Source: Methanobacterium sp. (GTDB taxonomy: Archaea; Methanobacteriota; Methanobacteria; Methanobacteriales; Methanobacteriaceae). From it: a DNA stretch of 6,348 nt. The notes beneath the pieces are model-generated. The model was not told the DNA's origin, made no database searches, and saw only the letters and a list, made by a program, of their open reading frames with translations. The stretch is from positions 1-6,348 of the forward strand of contig JAJFTX010000027.1 in NCBI GenBank assembly GCA_021372715.1, given 5' to 3'. Below, piece by piece: positions 1 to 5,703 of this stretch (positions are counted from its first letter, which is position 1; each line of letters starts with the position of its first letter). The position numbers and the translations under genes are program-made.

Positions 1-2873
1 TTTTTAACCCTATGATGAATCTCCTTAAGAAGAACTTCTTTTTCCATAAGAGAGGATTTTATTTGGTCTTCTGCAATTTTTCGTTCATCTATATCACTGT
101 TGATTATCAAAATGGAATTGGGTTCATTACCCTTCTTTATGAAATCCAATCGAGTCTCTACCCAACGAGTTTCACTATTTTTGTCGTAAATTCTGGATTC
201 ATAAGGTGCTACATATCCCTCTTTTAATAACTGGGAATACATTTCTTGATGTAAAAGTAAATCATCATCAGGGAAAATTTGTAAGTCCGAAAAAAGTTTA
301 CCAACCATCTCATCTTTAGATAAACCCCTAACAAGCTCCACCGCAGTATTAGCATCCAAAATCACACCATCTAATCCCACTAATAACGTGTAATCCGGAT
401 CCGATTCAAAAAGAGATCTATATTTCTTTTCACTTTCTTTCAACGCTTCTTCAGCTTTTTTACGCTCGGTTATTACGTCAAAAACTGCAACGAAATATTC
501 TTTCTGGGGGGAATAAACTGATAATGAGAACCACTCTCTTAAAGATTCCAGATACATTTCAAAGGTTTCAGGCACACTTGTCCTGGCAACTCTTCCATAG
601 ATTTCCAATAATTCAGGATCTGACTCATATATGCCGGGAATTACATCACTAACTTTTTCACCTATAACATCCACTAATCCTGTTAAAGATTCGAAAGCCT
701 GGTTAACATCTATATAAATGAAATCTACTGGTTTATCATCTTCATAGATCATTTTACAATAAGCAATTCCATTAAGCATGTTGTCGAAAAGTGATTTATA
801 CTCCAATTCTAACTTTCTATGCTCTTCTTGTTCTAATTTAAGTTGGGTTATGTCAATGCATATACCACTCATTCGTGTTGGTTGGTCCTTTTCATCATAA
901 TAAGTCGTTCCTAATGCCCTGACCCAGATTTTTTCACCATCTGGAAGGTTTACTCTATATTCACTTATTAAATATTCGTGATCTTCAATCGCTTTATTGA
1001 TCTTCTCCAATGCATAGTCTCGATCATCAGGATGTAAATTCTCAATCCAAATTTCAAATGAGGGTTCACCATCTTGCGGTAAACCGAAAAGTTCATAAAA
1101 TTCAGGAGACCAATTTAATTTTCCAGTTCTAATATCCCAATCCCAAAAACCACTTTTAGATGCTTTTTGTGTAAAACTCAGCCATTCATTAATTTTTCGA
1201 AGTTCTTTTTCTTTTTCTTTTAGTTCTGTGATGTTCATTATCATCCCTGATATTTTATCACCAATTAAATGTGAATTAACTAATACAGTAAGTGCTCCCC
1301 CTGATTTGGTAACCGCTTCCACTTCATATTGAGTTACAGTTCCATGGTTTTTCAGGTTTAATAGGAGTTTTTCCCGATCTTTTAGGTTTTTATATAATTG
1401 GATGATACTTTGAGACTTTAAATCTTCAACACTCTCATAATCGAACATTTCCACCATTGCATTGTTTGCAAAGATTATTTTCCCATCCAAGTTAGTTTCA
1501 TACACTGCTACCAGTGAATAATCCACCAACTCCCGATATTTCTTTTCACTTTCTTCTAATTCTATATCTGCTATTTTAAGCTCGTTATCTTTTTCGATGG
1601 TGTTAATTGCGTAGGATATGTCTTTTCCTATTTCATCTGCTAAGTCTATTTCTTCTTTGTTGAAAAAATTAGGTTCAGAAGCATATATGTTAAGATTACC
1701 AATCACTTTTTCATTTAACTTTAAGGGAATAGAAACTAAAGACCGATAACCCCTTTTAAGGGCTTCATCATGCCATTCGCGATATAATTCTCTTTTAATA
1801 TCTTCATTTATAGTTACTTTACCAGTATTCAATGCCAGGGTGGTGGGTAGGTTGATTGAAGGTTCATTATTGATATTTATAGTGACTTTTTTAAGATAAC
1901 CATCTTCATGTCCGTAATAAGCTACTGGTCGGATTATTCCTGTTTTTTCATCTATTAAACCTATCCAAGCCATTTTGAATTTGCCAAACTCCACGCAAAC
2001 CTTACAAATAGTTTCAAATAACTCTCGTCTATCTTTGATCCGTACTATAGTTTGATTAATTTGGCTTAAAGTAGCATAAATCCTAGAATATCTGTCAAGA
2101 CTATTTTCAGTGCTTTTTCTATCCGTAATATCCATTACTGTACCTATGAAGCGTTTTGGTTTATCTGAATCATCAAATATTACTTCACCTTGAGCATTGC
2201 AATTTTTAACTTCTCCTTTTTCAGTAACTACCCGTACATCAAAATTTAACGCCTCACCCGTCTTTAACGAATCTTCAAACGCTTTTTCATATAATTCCAG
2301 GTCATCAGGATGGATGAACTGACTGTTACCTTCAAAACTGGGAATATAATCCTTTGAAACATCAAATATATGATAAGTCTCATCAGACCACCACACTTCA
2401 TTGGTATCCATATCCCAATCCCAACTACCAATATTAGCCACCTGTTGTGCTTCATTTAACTTGTTAATAAGATCTGTTTTCGTTTCTTCTAATTCTCTAT
2501 CCATCTGATATTTATAAAGAGCTAAATCAATAGTATTCTTCAAATCCGATTTACTAACCGGCTTGATTAAATAACCATAGGGAGTGGTTAATTTAGCACG
2601 GTTCACCGTGCTCTCCTCAGGATGTGCGGTAAGATAAATCACCGGTATATCAAATTCCTCTTTAATACGGGCTGCTGCTTCAATACCATCCATATCCTCC
2701 TTCAAAACCACATCCATCAAAATAAGATCAGGTTTCAGTTCAGATACCTTCTTTATTGCATCTTCCCCAGTTAAAGCAATACCCACCACATCATAACCAA
2801 CAGAATTCAAAATTTGCTTAAAACTCATGGCTTCTATTGATTCATCCTCAACAATTAAAATCTTAGACCGCAC
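1..2873 (-). CDS. Multi-PAS/GAF hybrid sensor histidine kinase with N-terminal receiver domain (3' end cut by window edge)
   Basis: Reading the minus strand from GTG at 2873 gives 957 codons without a stop, running off the left edge. Domains by residue: receiver about 1-120 (acidic pair E9/D10, phosphoacceptor D54, T82, K104); PAS about 138-250; GAF about 258-425; PAS about 440-546; PAS about 561-672; PAS about 690-800; PAS about 813-923; then the start of a HisKA_2 domain with LLKEIHHRVK at the edge, the second His (H954) being the probable phosphate acceptor. The ATP-binding HATPase_c domain should follow outside the window. No membrane segment or signal peptide is visible, so it should be a cytoplasmic sensor of ligands or redox state. 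The receiver in front suggests it is itself a target in a phosphorelay. The GTG start is supported by an AGGTG ribosome site 7 nt upstream, by the receiver beginning immediately after it, and by an in-frame TAA at 2922-2924. Signal and output are unknown. Confidence 0.93.
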   Translation of the reverse strand, partial: MRSKILIVEDESIEAMSFKQILNSVGYDVVGIALTGEDAIKKVSELKPDLILMDVVLKEDMDGIEAAARIKEEFDIPVIYLTAHPEESTVNRAKLTTPYGYLIKPVSKSDLKNTIDLALYKYQMDRELEETKTDLINKLNEAQQVANIGSWDWDMDTNEVWWSDETYHIFDVSKDYIPSFEGNSQFIHPDDLELYEKAFEDSLKTGEALNFDVRVVTEKGEVKNCNAQGEVIFDDSDKPKRFIGTVMDITDRKSTENSLDRYSRIYATLSQINQTIVRIKDRRELFETICKVCVEFGKFKMAWIGLIDEKTGIIRPVAYYGHEDGYLKKVTININNEPSINLPTTLALNTGKVTINEDIKRELYREWHDEALKRGYRSLVSIPLKLNEKVIGNLNIYASEPNFFNKEEIDLADEIGKDISYAINTIEKDNELKIADIELEESEKKYRELVDYSLVAVYETNLDGKIIFANNAMVEMFDYESVEDLKSQSIIQLYKNLKDREKLLLNLKNHGTVTQYEVEAVTKSGGALTVLVNSHLIGDKISGMIMNITELKEKEKELRKINEWLSFTQKASKSGFWDWDIRTGKLNWSPEFYELFGLPQDGEPSFEIWIENLHPDDRDYALEKINKAIEDHEYLISEYRVNLPDGEKIWVRALGTTYYDEKDQPTRMSGICIDITQLKLEQEEHRKLELEYKSLFDNMLNGIAYCKMIYEDDKPVDFIYIDVNQAFESLTGLVDVIGEKVSDVIPGIYESDPELLEIYGRVARTSVPETFEMYLESLREWFSLSVYSPQKEYFVAVFDVITERKKAEEALKESEKKYRSLFESDPDYTLLVGLDGVILDANTAVELVRGLSKDEMVGKLFSDLQIFPDDDLLLHQEMYSQLLKEGYVAPYESRIYDKNSETRWVETRLDFIKKGNEPNSILIINSDIDERKIAEDQIKSSLMEKEVLLKEIHHRVK
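420..439. repeat. 20-bp direct repeat, copy 1 (start of last PAS domain)
   Basis: This segment is identical over 20 bp to 1536-1555. Both copies encode the ESEKKY linker that leads into a PAS domain in the large kinase. Identity at the nucleotide level, including silent positions, suggests either recent PAS duplication or gene conversion, although the flanking PAS domains have diverged strongly. Confidence 0.7.
1536..1555. repeat. 20-bp direct repeat, copy 2 (start of second PAS domain)
   Basis: Second copy of the identical 20-bp segment at 420-439, 1116 bp away and in the same frame. Exchange between the copies would delete exactly 372 codons (GAF-proximal PAS through the fourth PAS) without a frameshift. 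Confidence 0.7.
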
Positions 2874-2880
2874 TTTTTTA

Positions 2881-2885
2881 CACCT
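2881..2885 (-). promoter_or_regulatory. Ribosome binding site AGGTG that fixes the kinase GTG start
   Basis: AGGTG on the minus strand matches the anti-Shine-Dalgarno end of archaeal 16S rRNA and lies 7 nt before the GTG at 2873. No other in-frame start codon exists between the upstream stop (2922-2924) and this GTG, so the site decides the start. Confidence 0.7.
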
Positions 2886-2916
2886 AAAAATAATATAATA
2901 TACCTGTCTAATAAGA

Positions 2917-2926
2917 TTTTTTAAAT
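2917..2926 (-). promoter_or_regulatory. Candidate TATA box for the large kinase gene
   Basis: The minus strand reads ATTTAAAAAA here, an archaeal TATA-like element. With the usual spacing of about 25 bp, transcription would start near 2897, giving a leader of roughly 24 nt that contains the AGGTG site. A second candidate, TTTTTTATAAAAA on the minus strand at about 2961-2973, would give a leader near 68 nt. The sequence alone does not decide between them. Confidence 0.4.
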
Positions 2927-2955
2927 TAGTCTACAGTTCAATTACTATTAAAACT

Positions 2956-3013
2956 AGCCATTTTTATAAAAAAACCCTGATATCCCATCATTTCCTGTCT
3001 AAGATAAATGGCT
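2956..3013. repeat. 8-bp perfect inverted repeat flanking a TATA candidate
   Basis: AGCCATTT at 2956-2963 is matched by its reverse complement AAATGGCT at 3006-3013, with 42 bp between the arms. The left arm overlaps the distal TATA candidate of the kinase gene. It could be a paired regulator site. In a 353-bp AT-rich intergenic region an 8-bp match can also occur by chance, although these arms contain three G/C bases each. Confidence 0.3.
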
Positions 3014-3191
3014 TCATAGATTTACTTAATCAATCCCTCCCCATAGAACATGTCCATCACATCAAAATTTTTTTTTGAATATTTTTTTATATTTTCTTCC
3101 CTATTCTATTTCATAGACTATTAAGGGGATAATTGATTAAAACGTCTTCCATATCATATATTTTTTAAATAAATTGCTTAATATTTACCAT

Positions 3192-3203
3192 AAATATATA
3201 AAC
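3192..3203 (+). promoter_or_regulatory. TATA box of the thioredoxin-ccdA operon
   Basis: AAATATATAAAC is a good archaeal TATA element centred near 3197. A start about 25 bp downstream falls at 3221-3225, only a few bases before the ATG at 3227. The bases just before that ATG (AATAGCCCCAT) contain no Shine-Dalgarno match. Together these suggest a leaderless or nearly leaderless transcript. Confidence 0.6.
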
Positions 3204-3226
3204 TTGAAAATATTAAATAGCCCCAT

Positions 3227-3646
3227 ATGAAAAATCCAATACTATTAGTGGGTATCATTATAGTCATCTTTCTAGCAGTTTTTGTAGTGATCAATCTAGG
3301 TAATATGAATCAAAATGACTCAAACAATCTCACATGGTATGATGACGTGAATTATGCCCTACAACAGGCCCAAATGAATAACAAAACCGTAATTTTGGAT
3401 TTTTACTCCCCTTCATGTGATAATTGTAGAATGTTAGATCTTATCACCTTTAAAGACCCTCATGTCATTGAGAAACTCAAAGAAAAGTATGTGCTGGTGA
3501 AAATAAAACTGGAAGAGAACCCGGATCTGGTCAACCAGTACCAGATCATCACCACCCCCACATTAGTCTTTTTAGATGCAAATGGAAAGGAAATAAAAAG
3601 AATTACTGATTACATAAAGCCTGAAGACTTAATTAACAAACTTTAA
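3227..3646 (+). CDS. Membrane-anchored thioredoxin-fold protein (DsbD C-terminal-like)
   Basis: This 139-residue protein has one N-terminal membrane segment (about residues 4-24) followed by a thioredoxin fold. The active site is CDNC at C64-C67, preceded by FYSPS, and the cis-proline is P111 in TTPT. The order of elements (helix with ALQQAQ, VILDFYSPSCDNC, a TFKDP segment, then the cis-Pro loop) resembles the C-terminal domain of DsbD and thioredoxin_7-type proteins more than classical cytoplasmic thioredoxin. K2 before the membrane segment and the acidic/polar stretch after it put the catalytic domain outside the cell by the positive-inside rule. It is followed after 17 bp by a CcdA-like gene, its probable electron donor, so its likely role is to reduce disulfides in exported proteins. 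The ATG at 3227 is chosen because the membrane segment depends on it; the internal ATG at residue 27 would lose it. The natural substrate is unknown, and an oxidase or isomerase role cannot be excluded. Confidence 0.9.
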   Translation: MKNPILLVGIIIVIFLAVFVVINLGNMNQNDSNNLTWYDDVNYALQQAQMNNKTVILDFYSPSCDNCRMLDLITFKDPHVIEKLKEKYVLVKIKLEENPDLVNQYQIITTPTLVFLDANGKEIKRITDYIKPEDLINKL

Positions 3647-3652
3647 TATAAT

Positions 3653-3656
3653 AGGT
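3653..3656 (+). promoter_or_regulatory. Ribosome binding site AGGT of the ccdA-like gene
   Basis: AGGT lies 7 nt before the ATG at 3664, inside the 17-bp gap after the thioredoxin stop codon. It contrasts with the upstream gene, which has no such site. This fits an internal operon gene needing its own ribosome site while the first gene is read leaderless. Confidence 0.6.
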
Positions 3657-3663
3657 TATTATA

Positions 3664-4278
3664 ATGGATGTTGCTTTAATACTCTCATTTTTAGCAGGTA
3701 TGGCTTCTCTTATTTCACCATGTGTACTGAAAGTCTTACCAGTTATAGTAGGACATTCCCTGGTCAGGCAAAAAACCAAGGAAATCATAGGGTTTACTAT
3801 GGGCTTTTTCGTGGTATTCAGTATCTTAACTATACTAACTGTTATTTTCACGGCAGCTATAAACTATTATCTCTTCTATTTCAAAGCAGTGGCTGCAATA
3901 TTGCTTATCGTGCTTGGTTTTTATTTTATGTTCAATGATAATATCTTTAAAATTTCAAATCCCACCAAATATAAAAATGCAGCTCTGGGATCATTTCTCT
4001 TCGGTTTTTTAACCTGCCTGGCCTGGTCACCCTGTTTCGGACCATACATAATTGCAGTAGCCACCTACAGCTCCTCCACCGGCAACATGCTCTACAGCGC
4101 CATTAACATGTTAATATACAGCGCAGGATTCGCCTTCACCATCCTAATCCTGGCCTTCCTAACATCTAGGATAGATATAAAGAAATTAGTCAAATATTCC
4201 AGTTATATAAGAATATTTTCAGGACTTATAATAATAATAGCCGGCCTCTACATGTTACTAACACTTTTCATTTCTTAA
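3664..4278 (+). CDS. ccdA: CcdA/DsbD-type transmembrane thiol-disulfide electron carrier
   Basis: The 204-residue protein has six predicted membrane segments (about 4-28, 41-64, 71-90, 106-131, 142-167, 180-203), the size and topology of CcdA. Its two signature half-motifs are present: SPCVLKVLP in the first segment (C20) and WSPCFGP in the fourth (C124), the cysteine pair that shuttles reducing equivalents across the membrane in this family. It probably takes electrons from cytoplasmic thioredoxin and passes them to the anchored CxxC protein encoded just upstream, with which it forms a two-gene operon. Two points are unusual: K23 sits where family members usually have proline (PCVLP), and there is an additional cysteine, C118, six residues before C124. 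In cytochrome-free methanogens the classical partner, c-type cytochrome maturation, is absent, so the role must be another extracytoplasmic thiol reduction. The symbol reflects family membership, not a tested function. Confidence 0.9.
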   Translation: MDVALILSFLAGMASLISPCVLKVLPVIVGHSLVRQKTKEIIGFTMGFFVVFSILTILTVIFTAAINYYLFYFKAVAAILLIVLGFYFMFNDNIFKISNPTKYKNAALGSFLFGFLTCLAWSPCFGPYIIAVATYSSSTGNMLYSAINMLIYSAGFAFTILILAFLTSRIDIKKLVKYSSYIRIFSGLIIIIAGLYMLLTLFIS

Positions 4279-4290
4279 AAAAATCCAGCA

Positions 4291-4300
4291 TATTATTTTT
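4291..4300 (+). terminator. Weak oligo-T terminator candidate after the ccdA-like gene
   Basis: A T-rich stretch ending in five T lies 12 bp after the stop codon on the coding strand. Archaeal termination commonly uses such oligo-T runs without a hairpin. The run is short, so this is a weak call. Confidence 0.35.
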
Positions 4301-4389
4301 CCAAGTGAAAAAATTTAACCATCAAAATTTTACTAGTCCAAACATATTATGTAAAAAAATATGGGAAGATTTTTCATACAAATCAAGAT

Positions 4390-4421
4390 AAAAAGTTCTG
4401 TTACGAACTGTGGAAAAAAAA
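4390..4421 (-). terminator. Oligo-T plus hairpin terminator of the DUF5518-like gene
   Basis: Reading the minus strand downstream of the stop at 4460, there is first a run of eight T (4421-4414) and then a small hairpin, AGTTC/GAACT with a six-base loop (4409-4394), followed directly by four more T. Either element could end transcription, and together they separate this gene from the convergent ccdA-like operon. Confidence 0.5.
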
Positions 4422-4459
4422 TAAGTTAATATTTTTAGTATAGGACTGCTATTGAAATT

Positions 4460-4858
4460 TTAATGACTAACTTTTTCTTTAATAAATACTCCAATAAACC
4501 CACCTATTACTCCCAATATTAAGCCCCCAATAAGGGCTAGGATTAAACTGTAAATCACGACTAAGTTAGCAGGCATATTAATTGAAGCGGCTTTTAAAGC
4601 TACAGATTCGCTGAAGAATACATTTATTATTAATGCATAAACTAATGATGCGCTAAATGATGAAATTGCCCCATGGATAATTCCATTTCTATATCTACCG
4701 CCAACCACATAACCAACCACCACACCACCTACTAATGGAGCGATTGCATTTATAACCGGTAATAAAACTAGTGTAATAATGAAACCCAAAATTATTGGCA
4801 GCCAAATAACCTTAGTAACTTTTTCTTCACTTTCATTTTGCTTATTATCTTTTGACAT
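4460..4858 (-). CDS. Small DUF5518-like membrane protein
   Basis: With the start at 4858 the protein has 132 residues: a charged cytoplasmic N-terminus of about 16 residues, then hydrophobic segments at about 17-40, 41-54 (short, glycine/valine-rich), 59-82 and 98-126. The core has many glycines in helix-packing positions (LVGGVVVGYVVGGRYRNG and, near the end, LIGGLILGVIGGFIG). This pattern resembles DUF5518 proteins, which are abundant in Methanobacteriales and have no established function. The upstream in-frame ATG at 4906 was rejected: it lies beside the TATA element, before the expected transcript start, and would add a basic 16-residue extension; the ATG at 4858 has AAGGGG 10 nt upstream. 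It follows the exported-protein gene in the same direction after 121 bp, with its own promoter candidate and an oligo-T run between, so it is probably a separate unit. Confidence 0.8.
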   Translation of the reverse strand: MSKDNKQNESEEKVTKVIWLPIILGFIITLVLLPVINAIAPLVGGVVVGYVVGGRYRNGIIHGAISSFSASLVYALIINVFFSESVALKAASINMPANLVVIYSLILALIGGLILGVIGGFIGVFIKEKVSH

Positions 4859-4911
4859 GAAAAATAAACCCCTTTCAAATTTAAGGTTCTTTAATTTTAT
4901 CTTCATTTAAT

Positions 4912-4920
4912 TATTTAATA
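4912..4920 (-). promoter_or_regulatory. TATA box candidate of the DUF5518-like gene
   Basis: TATTAAATA on the minus strand, centred near 4916, predicts a transcript start around 4890 and a leader of about 32 nt containing the GAAAGGGG ribosome site (4869-4876). This position places the alternative ATG at 4906 outside the transcript. Confidence 0.45.
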
Positions 4921-4961
4921 ATCTATTTTTTTATGGTTTTAATGAAGCTGTAGGGAATGAT

Positions 4962-4967
4962 AAAAAA
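4962..4967 (-). terminator. Oligo-T terminator candidate after the exported-protein gene
   Basis: Six T in a row on the minus strand begin 12 bp after the stop codon of the 4980-5459 gene (ACTTTTTTATC). This is consistent with archaeal oligo-T termination and with the downstream DUF5518-like gene having its own promoter. Confidence 0.4.
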
Positions 4968-4979
4968 GTAGGAAGATAA

Positions 4980-5459
4980 TCATCTCAGGGAACCAATTAT
5001 CATATTAGCTAAATCTTTATTTTGGGAAGTATCATTGTATTGGATGTAAATCTGATAGTATTTGCCATTTTTTTCAAAGAATAGATATTGTTCATTACCA
5101 AATGGCTGGCCGTCGAATATCTTCACATTCACTCCATTTATGGTGGTATTATTCTGGCTCCATAAATGAGTGCCATCCGCGTTGGGAACACTGTAGATAC
5201 TGATAAAATCATTCATAATAGTTTGATTAGTGAATTGCGTAACACCCACCATCCTAATTGAATAATTAGTGGTGGTGTTCTTTATTAATAAAATTTCAGA
5301 ACTATATGGAGTATTTCCTTGAGAAGTGTTAATAAAATCGTTTGGAACAGAGAAAGAAGAATTACCTACTTTATATTCCTTGGAAGAGATAAAACCTGAA
5401 AAATAAACAAACAATACTATTATCAATAAAATAATTATTAGCAGTAACTTTCGACTCAT
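4980..5459 (-). CDS. Exported or membrane-anchored protein of unknown function, sequon-rich
   Basis: I do not recognise this 159-residue protein as a named family. It has a short basic start (MSRK), a single hydrophobic segment at about residues 5-24, and a polar domain rich in Asn, Thr, Ser, Tyr and Ile. There is no lipobox cysteine and no cysteine anywhere in the protein, so the segment is either a signal anchor or a cleaved signal peptide. The outer domain holds eight N-glycosylation sequons (N33, N44, N61, N65, N78, N103, N104, N142), as expected for an archaeal surface protein. Alternating hydrophobic/polar stretches such as YYQIYIQY suggest a mostly beta fold. The ATG at 5459 has AGGG five nt upstream (5465-5468). 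Because it lacks cysteines it is not itself a substrate for the nearby redox pair. Confidence 0.8.
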   Translation of the reverse strand: MSRKLLLIIILLIIVLFVYFSGFISSKEYKVGNSSFSVPNDFINTSQGNTPYSSEILLIKNTTTNYSIRMVGVTQFTNQTIMNDFISIYSVPNADGTHLWSQNNTTINGVNVKIFDGQPFGNEQYLFFEKNGKYYQIYIQYNDTSQNKDLANMIIGSLR

Positions 5460-5480
5460 ATAAACCCTACATATCCCTTA

Positions 5481-5494
5481 ATATTTTATAAAAG
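5481..5494 (-). promoter_or_regulatory. TATA box of the exported-protein gene
   Basis: The minus strand reads CTTTTATAAAATAT, a strong TATA-like element, centred near 5488. The usual spacing puts the transcript start near 5462, which would leave out most of the AGGG site at 5465-5468. A weaker element, GATTATAGAAA at about 5497-5507, would give a leader of about 17 nt that keeps it. Which one is used cannot be decided by eye. Confidence 0.45.
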
Positions 5495-5693
5495 TTTCTA
5501 TAATCTTTATCCCATCTACTAATAATAAACTTAACTATATTTACTAGGATTTGGAGGGTCTGGTTCTCTATCTCTCCATCACCATCTATAATTAAAAAAT
5601 ATTAAAAGGATTATCCCCACATGTAATGTCACTCATCACGAATTCATTATAGATTCAGTCATATAGGTCTTTATTTTTTTATTTAAAAATTAG

Positions 5694-5700
5694 AAAAAAA
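5694..5700 (-). terminator. Oligo-T terminator after the right-edge kinase
   Basis: Seven T on the minus strand begin three bases after the kinase stop codon at 5704. A second run on this strand, five T at 5690-5685 within TAATTTTTAAAT, follows shortly after. Two T-rich runs directly after a stop are typical of archaeal transcript ends. The rest of 5460-5703 shows no gene. Confidence 0.55.
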
Positions 5701-5703
5701 TAC

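Larger units (their letters stand above)
2874..3226. other. Divergent intergenic region, 353 bp
   Basis: This stretch lies between the start of the kinase gene and the start of the thioredoxin-ccdA operon, so it carries both promoters. It is very AT-rich, with a nine-T run at 3068-3076 bracketed by TCAAAA and TTTTGA (3062-3078), a seven-T run just after, and the inverted repeat at 2956-3013. No coding sequence longer than a few codons with a ribosome site, and no recognisable RNA gene, was seen. The A/T tracts would make the DNA bend or melt easily. Confidence 0.6.

Noticed and set aside
12..227. Plus-strand open frame of 71 codons
   Set aside because: It is antisense to the last PAS domain and HisKA_2 start of the large kinase, whose frame is continuous and rich in motifs; it has no domain signature of its own.
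1600..2090. Cysteines in the GAF domain (ICKVC) as a covalent heme site like that described for Methanosarcina MsmS
   Set aside because: The ICxxxVEFGxFxMAWIG stretch is a common structural GAF motif in such kinases; the sequence alone gives no support for heme binding.
2264..2455. Minus-strand open frame of 63 codons inside the kinase
   Set aside because: It is a different frame of the DNA that codes for the first PAS domain (WDWD motif), so it is a shadow.
3304..3306. Internal ATG with AGGT just before it as an alternative thioredoxin start
   Set aside because: The spacing is only 3 nt and this start would remove the membrane segment, which makes sense with the membrane partner encoded next.
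3633..3938. Overlapping frames on both strands at the start of the ccdA-like gene
   Set aside because: Both overlap the clear CcdA motifs and have no plausible start signals or family resemblance.
4859..4906. Sixteen-residue N-terminal extension of the DUF5518-like protein
   Set aside because: The ATG at 4906 touches the TATA element and precedes the expected transcript start; the ATG at 4858 has a ribosome site and a normal N-terminus.
5545..5580. TGGAG...CTCCA pairing in the gap before the exported-protein gene as a possible small RNA or attachment site
   Set aside because: The stem is only five base pairs around a 17-base loop, with no promoter, terminator or second copy visible.
5633..5639. 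GTGATGA on the minus strand, a perfect C-box for an archaeal C/D guide RNA
   Set aside because: No CTGA D or D' box follows at the required spacing over the next 60 bases, so a 7-bp chance match is the better explanation.
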